NCBI GenBank assembly: GCA_003223295.1
Contig: QHYM01000101.1
Coordinates: 1 to 57,408 of the forward strand
DNA: 57,408 nucleotides
Direction: 5' to 3'
Source of the DNA: Acidobacteriota bacterium
GTDB lineage: Bacteria > Acidobacteriota > Terriglobia > Acidiferrales > UBA7541
Shown here: one piece after another, positions 25,477 to 34,549 of the stretch
Layout: each line of letters begins with the position of its first letter
Numbering within the stretch: position 1 is the stretch's first letter
Notes under the pieces: model-generated
Database searches by the model: none
What the model saw: the letters and a program-made list of their open reading frames with translations, nothing else
What the model was told of the DNA's origin: nothing
Translations under genes and position numbers: made by a program

Positions 25477-26088
25477 CTATCGCTGCGTCATGACAATTTT
25501 TCCGACGATCGCCGAACGGGAAGAGACTCCCGTTTTGATCATGATCAATCGCAGAAAGGCCCTCACCGTATTGGGACTAAGATTCATCCGGTTTGCAATT
25601 TCCTTGCTTTTCATCCCTTGCAACAAATACTCCAGCACTTCTTGTTCGCGTTGCGTGAGGTTGAATTGCTTGCCGACCTGCGACAAAAGAACCAATGCAG
25701 AGGGTCCTCTTTCAAACAGAACCGCAATGCCGGGCCGATCCGGACCTCCCGTGTGCGTATCTATTTGAAAGGCTCGGCAAAAGTAACGTCGCCTGCCGGA
25801 CTGAAACTGCGTAACGAAAAGCGAATCATCTGAGGACCGTTCCGTTTTCAATCTCGACCGAATTTCTTTAGTCAGAAGTGATTGAGATCCTGCTAGGCTT
25901 TCTATGTTGTCGGGATAGCCAAGGATCTGGATGGCCTCGCCATTGAACGAGACGGGGCTTAGCGAGCGATCAACCAGGAGAAATCCTACTCGCAACTTCG
26001 GCGGAGATGCCCTCCTATTCGCCGGTGATTGCTTCGATTCGAAAGCCGAAATTCTCTCCACGGTCTCGACTTGTTCAGCGGTTTTCAC
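25477..26088 (-). CDS. LuxR-family transcriptional regulator with N-terminal PAS-like domain
   Basis: 203 residues. After a 30-residue basic N-terminus, residues about 32-125 look like a PAS fold (VGFLLVDRSLSPVSFNGEAIQILGYPD, then RRYFCRAFQID). Residues about 138-195 form a LuxR/GerE helix-turn-helix: FNLTQREQEVLEYLLQGMKS, KEIANRMNLSPNTVRAFLRL. It has no phosphoacceptor receiver domain, so it is not a classical response regulator; the PAS-like part probably senses a ligand or partner. It is transcribed toward the post-COAP-1-like and EPS genes with a 347-base gap, and may be their local regulator (inference). Most close relatives of this layout are orphan regulators. Confidence 0.85.
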   Translation of the reverse strand: MKTAEQVETVERISAFESKQSPANRRASPPKLRVGFLLVDRSLSPVSFNGEAIQILGYPDNIESLAGSQSLLTKEIRSRLKTERSSDDSLFVTQFQSGRRRYFCRAFQIDTHTGGPDRPGIAVLFERGPSALVLLSQVGKQFNLTQREQEVLEYLLQGMKSKEIANRMNLSPNTVRAFLRLIMIKTGVSSRSAIVGKIVMTQR

Positions 26089-26236
26089 GTTGCTTCACCC
26101 CGATCGTACGGCAACGAGCGCGCCTCATAATCTGGGTGTTGCGGGGACGACGCCCAGGAAAGCCTCATTGGCGTTGCGGCTTCGCGATTGAAACTCATTG
26201 GACCATACCTTTCTTTTCTTGGGGTCGGTGAGTAAT

Positions 26237-26575
26237 TCATATGCCGTCAAACCTTTTCAAAACGGCCCAAGGGACCTTCCCTTTCGGGAACTTCAGACCA
26301 ATGAAAAAACGCTTATCGTCAAGCCTCTGGCAATAAACCACCTCGGCGCGCACGGGAGACTCTTCGCTCAATGGAGCAATCTCTGCCTGTTCGCCAGGGT
26401 GCCAAGGGTGCGTGGACTTGACGCGAGCTCCATGCGCACTAAGATTATCCGAGTATGTCTTTTCGTATTCTCTTTCGCATTCTATGGCACCCTCTCGCTC
26501 TAACACTTTGAGCCGCACTACAGCGGCAATCGGAAGTCTTCTTTCCCTTCTGCCGCTCAGATTATCCAAACGCAT
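26237..26575 (-). CDS. PilZ domain protein (c-di-GMP binding candidate)
   Basis: The frame opens at 26635, but the ATG at 26575 is preferred: the PilZ motif begins just after it and AAGG is eight bases upstream. Product 112 residues. GRRERRLPIAAVVRL supplies the RxxxR arginines and DNLSAHGARV the (D/N)xSxxG element that together bind c-di-GMP. The rest (EVVYCQRLDDKRFFIGLKFP) closes the beta barrel. It has no other domain, as in small adaptor PilZ proteins. It is closely similar to the protein at 36525-36893. Being beside EPS genes it could connect c-di-GMP to polymer production, which is inference. Confidence 0.85.
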   Translation of the reverse strand: MRLDNLSGRRERRLPIAAVVRLKVLEREGAIECEREYEKTYSDNLSAHGARVKSTHPWHPGEQAEIAPLSEESPVRAEVVYCQRLDDKRFFIGLKFPKGKVPWAVLKRFDGI

Positions 26576-26672
26576 CCTCAGAGCCTTAGCCACGCAAGAC
26601 CAACGTGCTGGTCTTCGCGGATCGGCGGACGGCACTGAACTAGATGTCTGGCTGGGGACAGGTCAGCGTGTG

Positions 26673-26685
26673 CGCATAATATGCG
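26673..26685. promoter_or_regulatory. Palindromic operator candidate
   Basis: CGCATAATATGCG is a perfect inverted repeat of six bases around one central base, roughly 100 bases upstream of the preferred start of the PilZ gene at 26575. It has the form of a binding site for a dimeric regulator. No second copy was noticed in the window. Confidence 0.3.
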
Positions 26686-27135
26686 TCTTAGCGTGGGCTT
26701 ATCACTTTCTGGTCGTCCTTTAAGGAGCCCCGGCTCGTTCACCTATTATTGGAATGCAAATCGGTTGGAATTAGCAATCCGGGAAATACCGTAGTACTCG
26801 TACATATTAAATAGTAATGAGCTGCTACCGAAATAGAATCGCATTCAAACCTCAAAACAACGCGAATTCTCTGAGATGGTCGCGGTCGGACATTATCTAT
26901 ACAATATAGAAGAAACTAAGCACAGGCAGGGGTGTGGAGTCTACATCGACTGCAGAGTATTTCGGCTAGGAGGTATGGGGCGCGAGTGGCAAGGACGCGA
27001 TCGAGGGGGTGGGACATTGCAGCAGTGAACGTGCCGGGTGGCGCCGCAACATGGGAAGTCGCTAAGACGGCCCAAAAATAAGCTTCAAAGCCTGTTGCGA
27101 GTATGGAGATCAGTGATATAGAGAAGCCGTGATGG

Positions 27136-27179
27136 CCTCCGGTGGTAATCCAATACAGGATTCTCCTGATGGCCGGAGG
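27136..27179 (+). repeat. Nested inverted repeat before the PSCyt gene
   Basis: CCTCCGG (27136-27142) pairs with CCGGAGG (27173-27179), and inside it AATCC (27147-27151) pairs with GGATT (27158-27162). It ends 60 bases before the ATG at 27240, so it would lie in the mRNA leader if transcription starts upstream. A short T run (GGTTTTTGG) follows at about 27185. It could be an attenuator-like hairpin or protein site. Confidence 0.35.
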
Positions 27180-27239
27180 GCATTGGTTTTTGGTACTCTC
27201 GTGTCCTGCTGACGTAGGCGTGGTGGAAGGAACGGGTAC

Positions 27240-30200
27240 ATGAATATGAGTTGGTTGGATTCGCCGTTAAGTGATGCAAAACGGTGGAGGGGCTTCTTAA
27301 TCCAACCGACCGTGCGCCGATGGTTGCCGATTGCTGCAGTAGGCCTGTGCCTTACTTCCTTGCGCGCCGGGCAAGCGCCGCAGAACCCTCCAGAAAAGCC
27401 GGTAGACTTCAACCGAGATATTCGCCCAATTCTCTCGGACAACTGCTTTAAATGTCATGGCCCGGAGGAAGACAGCCGCCAGGGGAACTTGCGTCTCGAC
27501 AGCAAGGAAAACTTATTTGCCGATCGCGGCGGGTACCGGATCGTCGTGCCGGGCAGCAGCGCAACCAGCCGGCTGTATCAGCGGGTCAGTTCGAAAGAAA
27601 GACGTATGCCGCCGGCGTCCTCAGGAATAAGTTTGACGCCCAGGCAGGTCGAACTGCTCCGCGAGTGGATCGATCAAGGCGCGAAATGGCAATCTCACTG
27701 GGCGTTTGATCCGCCAAAGCGTCCCGCAACCCCGGAGATTAAAGACAAAACGTGGCCGAAAAGTCCTATCGACTATTTCACACTCGCCCGCCTGGAGGCC
27801 GAGGGACTGAAACCTTCGGCCGAGGCAGATAAAGCTACTCTGCTGCGACGTGTCTCCTTGGACCTCACCGGCCTACCGCCTACTCTCGCCGAAGTGGATT
27901 CATTTATGGCCGACCATTCTCCGGATGCTTACGAAAAGAGAGTGGACCAGTTGCTGAAGTCACCACACTACGGCGAGCGAATGGCGACGCAATGGCTTGA
28001 TCTTGCGCGCTACTCCGATACCCATGGCTTTCACATCGACAGCTTGCGCGAGATGTGGCCGTGGCGCGATTGGGTGATTGGCGCGTTCAACCGTAACATG
28101 CCGTTCGATGAGTTTACGATCGAGCAGCTAGCCGGTGACCTCCTTCCTAACGCGACGCTCGAACAGAAAATCGCCAGCGGATTCAACCGCAACAACATGA
28201 TCAACTTCGAAGGCGGTGCGATCCCCGAGGAGTATCACGTGGAGTATGTGGTCGATCGCGCGAGCACCACGGGAACGACCTGGCTCGGACTCACTATGGG
28301 ATGCGCGCGCTGCCATGACCACAAGTACGATCCGATCAAACAGAAGGACTTTTATCGGTTCTATGCGTTTTTCAACACCGTCCCCGAGCGCGGCCTTGAT
28401 GGCTATGAGGGAAATGCCGACCCCGTGCTGCCGTTACCCACGCCCGAACAAAAGCGGCAGATGGACGACCTCAATCGGCAGATTGCCAGTGTTTTGACGG
28501 CCATGCCGGAGAAAGAGGTTTTGGCGCTGCGGAACGAATGGCAAAAAACAAGGATAACAACTTTGCCGGAGCCGCCGAGCGAAGGCCTGGCGGCGCACTA
28601 TGCCTTCAACGGCAACCTTTCGGACGCCGTTTCGCACCACGAAGGAAAACTCGTGCGAGGGGAAGTCGTCTATGAGGATGGGCCGGCCGGCAAAGCCGCT
28701 GAATTCAGCGGTGAAACGGAAGTCACCCTCGGCCAGGCTGGTGATTTCGACGTACGCGCGCCGTTTGCTCTCGGCTTGTGGGTGAATCTCTACGGATTGA
28801 AGAGTAGCGAGGTTCTTCAGAGAAAAGACGCCTCCGAGCACTGGGCCGGCTATCAGCTCGGTTTTGGCGACGTCGCCTATACGGGCAGGCACCAACGGAA
28901 TCTTCGCGTCATCGTACAGCTCGCAGCGCGCTGGCCTGATAGCGCTATTGAAGTGCGAACCAAGGATCGTGTGCCCATGGATGGCGCGCACCACGTGCTT
29001 GTTGACTATGACGGGTCGGGCAAGGCTACCGGCTTGAAGATTCATATTGATGGGAAGCCGTGGGAAATCGAGAGAGTCAGAGATACGCTTCAGGGCGCTT
29101 TCCGTATCTCCTCTTCACTACAGATTGGAAACAAAAACATTGGCGGCCTATTTCAAGGACAAGTGGCTGACCTCCGCATTTACACTCGCACGCTGACGGA
29201 CACCGAGGCTGAGAATCTCGCCGTGCATTTTCCGGCGCGCGTGTTGCTGACCAACATTGCAGGCGCTCCTGCCACCGAGATCGCGACGTTGCAGCCCGCT
29301 AAGCCGCCGCAAGAGGCCGATATCGGAGAACTGGCGAAGGCGGAGAGCAAGGAGCAGAAACAAGAGCGACTCGAAAAGCAGCACCAGGCTCGCCTTACTG
29401 AATATTTTCTAAAGCACGACGCACCCGAGAAATACAGACAGCTTTACTCCCGGTTGGCAGAAGTCAGAAAAGAACGCGACAAGCTCGAAAAGTCGATTAC
29501 CACGACCATGGTCATGGCGGAGATGTCGAAGCCGCGCGACACGTTCGTGCTGGGCCGCGGTCAGTACGACAATAAGGGTGAGAAGGTCACCGCGGGTGTC
29601 CCCTCGTTTTTGCCTCCCATGTCGAGCGACCTGCCGCCCAACCGTTTGGGGCTCGCAAAGTGGATCCTCGACCCCTCGAACCCGCTCACCGCGCGCGTTG
29701 TGGTGAACCAGTATTGGCAACAGTACTTCGGGATTGGGATCGTCAAGACCGCCGAGGACTTCGGCTCGCAGGGTGAATCGCCGAGCCATCCAGAGTTGCT
29801 CGACTGGCTGGCCACCGAGTTCGTGCGCAGCCACTGGGACATCAAGGCGCTGCAGCGGCTGATTGTGACGTCAGCGACCTACCGCCAATCTTCACATGCC
29901 TCCCGCGAACTCATTGAGCGCGATCCCGAAAACCGGCTTTTGGCGCGAGGTCCGCGATTCCGCCTGCCGGCCGAGATTGTGCGCGACAATGCGCTCGCCA
30001 TCAGCGGATTGCTGAACGATAAAATCGGCGGACCGAGCGTCTATCCATACCAGCCAAATGGCCTGTGGGAAGAGATGGCTTTCGGCGAAGGCTATTCGGG
30101 GCAGAGTTACACACAATCTTCGGGCTCCGATCTATACCGGCGCGGTTTGTATACCGTGTGGAAGCGCACTGTCCCGCCGCCCTCGCTGACTCTGTTCGAC

Positions 30201-30593
30201 GCGCCCGACCGTGAAAAATGCACAGCGAGGCGAGCGGTGACCAATACGCCGTTACAGGCGCTCGTACTTCTAAACGACCCCGCGTACGTCGAAGCTTCGC
30301 GTGCGTTGGCGGAGCGCACATTGCGCAATGGCGGCAAGTCCGATGGCGCGCGAATTGATTTTGCTTTCAAGCTGGCGACGGCACGGACGCCCGACCAGCA
30401 GGAACGCGCCGTCCTTCTCAGCTCACTCAGGGAATTTCGCTCCACTTACAGGCAAGACCAGGCGAACGCAAGCAAACTGCTATCCGTTGGCGAGAGGAAA
30501 CCGGATTCGCGCCTGGGACCTGGTGAACTCGCTGCATGGACGACGGTGGCGGGCATGATCCTCAATCTTGATGAAACGATTACGAAGCAGTAG
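27240..30593 (+). CDS. Large PSCyt1/DUF1549/LamG/DUF1553 cytochrome-like protein
   Basis: 1117 residues, ATG with AAGGAA about eight bases upstream. A hydrophobic N-terminal stretch (WLPIAAVGLCLTSLRAG) suggests export. PSCyt1 (about 55-135) has a heme c motif CFKCHG. DUF1549 (about 165-380) has a second CxxCH, CARCHDHKYDPI. A LamG-type domain (about 440-640) begins HYAFNGNLSDAVSHHEGK. After a helical segment (690-750), DUF1553 runs about 770-1080 (NRLGLAKWILDPSNPLTARV, ANGLWEEMAFGEG). Such proteins are abundant in Planctomycetes and Acidobacteriota, and are usually encoded beside a DUF1501 gene, as here 18 bases downstream. Their reaction is unknown; roles in degrading complex carbohydrates have been proposed. 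All expected domains are present and unbroken. Confidence 0.9.
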   Translation: MNMSWLDSPLSDAKRWRGFLIQPTVRRWLPIAAVGLCLTSLRAGQAPQNPPEKPVDFNRDIRPILSDNCFKCHGPEEDSRQGNLRLDSKENLFADRGGYRIVVPGSSATSRLYQRVSSKERRMPPASSGISLTPRQVELLREWIDQGAKWQSHWAFDPPKRPATPEIKDKTWPKSPIDYFTLARLEAEGLKPSAEADKATLLRRVSLDLTGLPPTLAEVDSFMADHSPDAYEKRVDQLLKSPHYGERMATQWLDLARYSDTHGFHIDSLREMWPWRDWVIGAFNRNMPFDEFTIEQLAGDLLPNATLEQKIASGFNRNNMINFEGGAIPEEYHVEYVVDRASTTGTTWLGLTMGCARCHDHKYDPIKQKDFYRFYAFFNTVPERGLDGYEGNADPVLPLPTPEQKRQMDDLNRQIASVLTAMPEKEVLALRNEWQKTRITTLPEPPSEGLAAHYAFNGNLSDAVSHHEGKLVRGEVVYEDGPAGKAAEFSGETEVTLGQAGDFDVRAPFALGLWVNLYGLKSSEVLQRKDASEHWAGYQLGFGDVAYTGRHQRNLRVIVQLAARWPDSAIEVRTKDRVPMDGAHHVLVDYDGSGKATGLKIHIDGKPWEIERVRDTLQGAFRISSSLQIGNKNIGGLFQGQVADLRIYTRTLTDTEAENLAVHFPARVLLTNIAGAPATEIATLQPAKPPQEADIGELAKAESKEQKQERLEKQHQARLTEYFLKHDAPEKYRQLYSRLAEVRKERDKLEKSITTTMVMAEMSKPRDTFVLGRGQYDNKGEKVTAGVPSFLPPMSSDLPPNRLGLAKWILDPSNPLTARVVVNQYWQQYFGIGIVKTAEDFGSQGESPSHPELLDWLATEFVRSHWDIKALQRLIVTSATYRQSSHASRELIERDPENRLLARGPRFRLPAEIVRDNALAISGLLNDKIGGPSVYPYQPNGLWEEMAFGEGYSGQSYTQSSGSDLYRRGLYTVWKRTVPPPSLTLFDAPDREKCTARRAVTNTPLQALVLLNDPAYVEASRALAERTLRNGGKSDGARIDFAFKLATARTPDQQERAVLLSSLREFRSTYRQDQANASKLLSVGERKPDSRLGPGELAAWTTVAGMILNLDETITKQ

Positions 30594-30611
30594 CAGAAGG
30601 CGAGGCCAAGT

Positions 30612-32087
30612 ATGGCGGAATCGTTGACTCCGGAAATTAGCGCTGCAATGACGCGCCGCCAGTTTTTCCGGCGAAGCACGGCCGGAATCGCCATCGGAAT
30701 CCCCGCACTGGCCACACTGCTCGCGACCGATGGCTTTGCTGCAGATGACGCTACGAATCCAAAAACTGGCGGACTGGTTGGGCTGCCGCATTTCCCGCCA
30801 AAGGCCCGGCGTGTCATCTTTCTGCACCAATCCGGAGCGCCCTCGCAGATGGAGTTATTCGACTACAAGCCGAACTTGGTCAATTTGCAAGGCTCGGAGT
30901 TACCTGATTCCGTTCGAATGGGCCAGCGCATTACCGGCATGACCTCCGGCCAGTCGTCGTTCCCGGTGGCGCCATCAATCTTCAAATTCAGCCAATACGG
31001 AAAGTCAGGCGCGTGGATCAGCGAGCTGCTCCCCCATCACACGAAGATCGTCGACGACATCACCATCATCAAGACGGTCTATTCGGAAGCCATCAATCAC
31101 GATCCGGCGATTACCTTTCTCCAGACCGGCTTCCAGCAGCCTGGGCGTCCGAGTATGGGTGCATGGACCACCTATGGCCTGGGTAGCGAGAACCAGAATC
31201 TGCCGGCCTTCGTGGTCCTCATTTCGCAGGCCAATGCCTTGAATCCGGACCAGCCGCTATTTTCACGCCTGTGGGGGAGCGGATTCCTGCCATCGCGGTA
31301 TCAGGGAGTGAAATTTCGTGCGAGTGGCGACCCTGTGCTGTATTTGTCCAATCCGCCGGGTGTGCCGGACGCGACACGGCGCCGCATGTTGGACGGCATC
31401 GCAAAGCTGAATCGCTTGCTGGCGGAGAAATATGCCGATCCAGAGATTGACACGCGAGTCGCTCAATACGAAATGGCGTATCGCATGCAGACCTCGGTGC
31501 CTGATCTGATGGATCTTTCGAAAGAACCCGAGTCCACGTTCGACTTGTACGGGCCGGATTCTCGGAAGCCGGGAACCTACGCGTCCAATTGCCTCCTCGC
31601 GCGCCGGCTTGCCGAGCACGGAGTACGCTTCATTCAGCTCTATCATCGCGGCTGGGATCAGCATAACGACTTGCCGCGAGATATTGCGCTGCAGTGCAAA
31701 GGCGTCGATCAGCCCTCGGCCGGCCTGATTCTCGATCTCAAGCAGCGCGGCATGTTGGATGACACGCTGGTTGTGTGGGCGGGCGAGTTTGGCCGAACCG
31801 TGTATTGTCAGGGCAAACTTACCGGAACCAATTATGGCCGTGACCATCATCCCCGGTGTTTTGCGATATGGATGGCGGGCGGGGGCATCCAACGCGGCTT
31901 GACCATCGGCAAAACGGACGATTATTGCTACAACATTGTCGAAGATCCGGTACACGTTCACGATTTGCAGGCGACCATCCTGCATTGCCTCGGAATTGAT
32001 CACCTGAAGCTGACTTATAAGTTCCAAGGAAGATACTTCCGGCTGACCGATGTGGGCGGCTTCGTTGTGAAAAAAGCACTCGCCTGA
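30612..32087 (+). CDS. DUF1501 family protein, Tat-exported
   Basis: 491 residues. The twin-arginine signal [18 protein letters not shown] lies at residues 14-31; an alternative ATG at 30648 would start right at that motif. The mature part has DUF1501 features of an alkaline-phosphatase/sulfatase-like fold: [20 protein letters not shown], then GWDQHNDL, then [10 protein letters not shown] and NYGRDHHPR, residues that in the superfamily bind metal. It is the standard partner of PSCyt/DUF1549/DUF1553 proteins and is separated from that gene by 18 bases, so one transcript is near certain. The Tat signal suggests a cofactor or metal is inserted before export. No activity is established for the family. 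Confidence 0.92.
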   Translation: MAESLTPEISAAMTRRQFFRRSTAGIAIGIPALATLLATDGFAADDATNPKTGGLVGLPHFPPKARRVIFLHQSGAPSQMELFDYKPNLVNLQGSELPDSVRMGQRITGMTSGQSSFPVAPSIFKFSQYGKSGAWISELLPHHTKIVDDITIIKTVYSEAINHDPAITFLQTGFQQPGRPSMGAWTTYGLGSENQNLPAFVVLISQANALNPDQPLFSRLWGSGFLPSRYQGVKFRASGDPVLYLSNPPGVPDATRRRMLDGIAKLNRLLAEKYADPEIDTRVAQYEMAYRMQTSVPDLMDLSKEPESTFDLYGPDSRKPGTYASNCLLARRLAEHGVRFIQLYHRGWDQHNDLPRDIALQCKGVDQPSAGLILDLKQRGMLDDTLVVWAGEFGRTVYCQGKLTGTNYGRDHHPRCFAIWMAGGGIQRGLTIGKTDDYCYNIVEDPVHVHDLQATILHCLGIDHLKLTYKFQGRYFRLTDVGGFVVKKALA

Positions 32088-32135
32088 CGTTAGAAATTCC
32101 CGCGGGCATCTGCTTCCCAATTCCGAAATTCAAGG

Positions 32136-32141
32136 TATAAT
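32136..32141 (+). promoter_or_regulatory. Consensus -10 box for a possibly leaderless ferredoxin mRNA
   Basis: TATAAT occurs seven bases before the ATG at 32149, so transcription would start at or next to the start codon. No ribosome-binding sequence is present in the gap (TCGTCGT). A weak TTCCCA 16 bases upstream could be a -35. This fits a leaderless transcript. Confidence 0.4.
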
Positions 32142-32148
32142 TCGTCGT

Positions 32149-32526
32149 ATGGCCCCTCCAACCGAAGTGAAAGCTCCGGGGATGGTTCCCGACGAGCTGA
32201 AGCACGAGCCGCGGTCCAAGGGCATCGCCACCGCGCGCAAGAAAAAACCGAAAGAGCTCGCCGTCATCACCGAATGCTGCACCGGTTGCGCCGGCTCTCC
32301 CGCCTGCGTTGAATATTGCCCCGTGGAAGATTGCATGTTCTGGGTTCCCGACGAGGACCATCCGCCGTTTGGGCGCATTCAGATCGATCCAATTCTCTGC
32401 ATCGGTTGCAAGAAGTGCCTCAGCAAGGGCCCTGACGGCTGCTTCCTCGATGGCTGCCCGTGGGATGCCATCGTCATGGTGGACATCGCCGAAGTGGAAA
32501 AAGAAGTCGGGCCAATGGCTTATTAA
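32149..32526 (+). CDS. Dicluster 4Fe-4S ferredoxin
   Basis: 125 residues, cytoplasmic (no signal). Two cysteine sets: CTGCAGSPACVEYCP (CxxC-x5-C-x3-CP) and CIGCKKC followed by CFLDGCP, enough for two iron-sulfur clusters. The first set has a five-residue spacer in place of the usual two, as in 7Fe/8Fe-type ferredoxins with an insertion. A 40-residue Lys/Arg/Pro-rich N-terminus precedes it. It carries electrons between unknown partners. It lies 61 bases after the DUF1501 gene, but a consensus -10 box just before its ATG suggests its own promoter, so it may not belong to that operon. Conserved 'ferredoxin family protein' of similar size is the likely annotation. Confidence 0.88.
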   Translation: MAPPTEVKAPGMVPDELKHEPRSKGIATARKKKPKELAVITECCTGCAGSPACVEYCPVEDCMFWVPDEDHPPFGRIQIDPILCIGCKKCLSKGPDGCFLDGCPWDAIVMVDIAEVEKEVGPMAY

Positions 32527-32755
32527 ATGGCTTATTGATTGGCCTGTCGATGGGCTACTGAGTTTTCGCTTCCGATAATCCTACACTTTCGAAATCCTAC
32601 GATTGCTAGCGGCCCCACGTCGTACTGAAATTCGGTCTCATCATGAACCCTCCTCAGTGCTTCCCAAGAGATGAGCCCAGTTATTGCTTGCCCCCTTGCC
32701 TATTCTCCTCGCCCCTTTTTCCCAAACATTTCCAGTCGTTGCCTGCTAAGGCCAG

Positions 32756-34549
32756 CTACTGCCGCTGCGGCTTTTGCGGATCTGGTCCGGGCAGGCCGGG
32801 CAGCGCTTCCTGACTGATCTGCGGCTTTGGCGGAGCATCGATCCTCGCGGTGGCTTCGATGTTCTGGGGCGCCGCCGTTGGAGCGTCTATCACACGAGTC
32901 AGGTAAAACATGAACGGCGTAATCTGAAACGGCGTGTTCTCCGCTTTGGCCACGGTGCCAACGGGTTTGGACTTGAGCATGTGCAACTGATCATTCCACG
33001 GGTCGACTTTGATGCGTCCGCCGAGCGGCAACGCGGCAATCACATTCGCCGCTGGCTTCTCGGCTGGCGCAGTCTGGCCGCCGGCCGCAGATTTGTCTTC
33101 CGTCGACGACGCGCCAAACACCGCGGATGCGACCGCCCAGTTTGAGGAAACGCGATCGCCCAGGTGCGGGCTAATCAGGTTCGGGATTTCCTTCGAGCGA
33201 GTCCTGACCGCCTGCAAGAAGAGTTGCGCGCTTTTGGCGTTGTCCTTATAAGGAGAATTCTTCAGCAGCTCTATGCCTTTCTGCTTCGCGGCTTCTTCCT
33301 CTTCCGGAGTGCGGGCAAAATCAAAATGTTTAAAGGTGTCTTTCTCGTCGAAACGCACGCGACTGAAGAACGCGAACTGCGAGTCGATGCGATGTCCAAG
33401 AACCACGTGGCCTAGCTCGTGCGCCAGGATAGCGGCGAGGCTGGCCTCGTCCGGCAGCGTGTCAATCAGCCCGCGGCTTAAAACGATGGTGTGACCCACG
33501 GTGAAGGATTCGAGCGTGGACATCATGAGCACGCGGCAGCGCACTTCCGGCGTGATGTCCAGATTATTGGTGACCTCCAAGTTGTTGACGACAGTCTCGA
33601 GCACTTTATCCACTTCGCCGTACGGAGCCAGCAAACCCTGGCGCTCGAGGCGGTCGGTGACGTTGTCTTCCGCCTGATGGTCCCAGGAGCGCTCCGCTTG
33701 CAGCGGGGAATAGTCATTGGCGTTCTCTGACTGATCCCGCACTCCTGTCGACGCCTCCACCAGCACCTTGCTTAGCTCTTGCTCTTGCCGGGCATGGCCC
33801 AGGGCGTAGCCCCAAAGGCGCGTGTGCGCGCGGAACACCTTGTAAGCGATGTTCAGCGACTTCTTGTCGTGGAGGCTTCCTTGTTCGCTGTAGATGAACG
33901 ACGGGAGCCAGAGATTCTTCCCGACGTTGGTCCGCCAGCTATCGAAATTGAAATAGTTGCTGGTCAACGATGACCCACCATACGCGCCGTTGAAGCGCAC
34001 GATGTGAAAATCCTGATCCTCCACCCAGATACGCCCGACGAAGCGTCCCTTGTCGCCCTTCTTCGCAGGGTCGATGTCAAAAACCAGGCAGCGGACTTCG
34101 CCTAAAAACTCGCGGCGCACATACTCGATGTGGTAATGCTGCTGGTCGAAGCCGTTCGCATCCAGAAAAATCATTTGCAGGAAGCCGCGGGGAAGAAATT
34201 CTGAAGTAAAGAACTCCGCCCAGCTTCCGAGCACCTTGTGCTTAAGGCCAGCGTCTTTGTCCAGCGGCTCCAGCTCGACGCCCCGCGATAGCGCGGCGCG
34301 GCCCAGGAAGTATTTGTCGCCGCTGGGGGCTGCCCCCGTCTGATTGTCCGGGCGGAGATACTGGATATAGGTCTCGACCAAGGGGGAGTACTGGCGGAGC
34401 AGGCCGACCTCGGCTTGTTCTTGCGCCACAAGCTTCTCGATCACGGCTTCTGGGGTTAACGCCTGCTGAGGCTGCTGGGCCGCTGCAGGGAATGAAGCGA
34501 GCGGCAAAGCACCGAGGGCCACGGCAAGCACGATCTTGGGGCTGCGCAT
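32756..34549 (-). CDS. M48 family metalloprotease, exported
   Basis: 597 residues from the ATG at 34549, chosen because GGGAGG lies four bases before it; the frame extends six codons to a TTG. Signal peptide: IVLAVALGALPLASFPAAAQQ. The centre (about 120-260) has an uncharacterised domain with YIEYVRREFLGEVRCLVFDI-like strands. The Zn-binding HELGH is at about residue 378 (AAILAHELGHVVLGH), with a downstream acidic stretch that should supply the third ligand. The C-terminal 130 residues are Pro/Ala-rich. M48 peptidases of this shape act in the periplasm on envelope proteins. It converges with the ferredoxin gene (229-base gap with no clear terminator). Confidence 0.88.
   Translation of the reverse strand: MRSPKIVLAVALGALPLASFPAAAQQPQQALTPEAVIEKLVAQEQAEVGLLRQYSPLVETYIQYLRPDNQTGAAPSGDKYFLGRAALSRGVELEPLDKDAGLKHKVLGSWAEFFTSEFLPRGFLQMIFLDANGFDQQHYHIEYVRREFLGEVRCLVFDIDPAKKGDKGRFVGRIWVEDQDFHIVRFNGAYGGSSLTSNYFNFDSWRTNVGKNLWLPSFIYSEQGSLHDKKSLNIAYKVFRAHTRLWGYALGHARQEQELSKVLVEASTGVRDQSENANDYSPLQAERSWDHQAEDNVTDRLERQGLLAPYGEVDKVLETVVNNLEVTNNLDITPEVRCRVLMMSTLESFTVGHTIVLSRGLIDTLPDEASLAAILAHELGHVVLGHRIDSQFAFFSRVRFDEKDTFKHFDFARTPEEEEAAKQKGIELLKNSPYKDNAKSAQLFLQAVRTRSKEIPNLISPHLGDRVSSNWAVASAVFGASSTEDKSAAGGQTAPAEKPAANVIAALPLGGRIKVDPWNDQLHMLKSKPVGTVAKAENTPFQITPFMFYLTRVIDAPTAAPQNIEATARIDAPPKPQISQEALPGLPGPDPQKPQRQ

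Larger units (their letters stand above)
26636..27239. other. 604-base divergent intergenic region with inverted repeats
   Basis: This stretch separates the leftward PilZ gene from the rightward PSCyt gene and holds no convincing coding frame. It contains a 13-base palindrome CGCATA-A-TATGCG at 26673-26685, an AT-rich block near 26890-26910 (ATTATCTATACAATATAG) that could include a -10 box, and a nested hairpin at 27136-27179. Confidence 0.5.
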
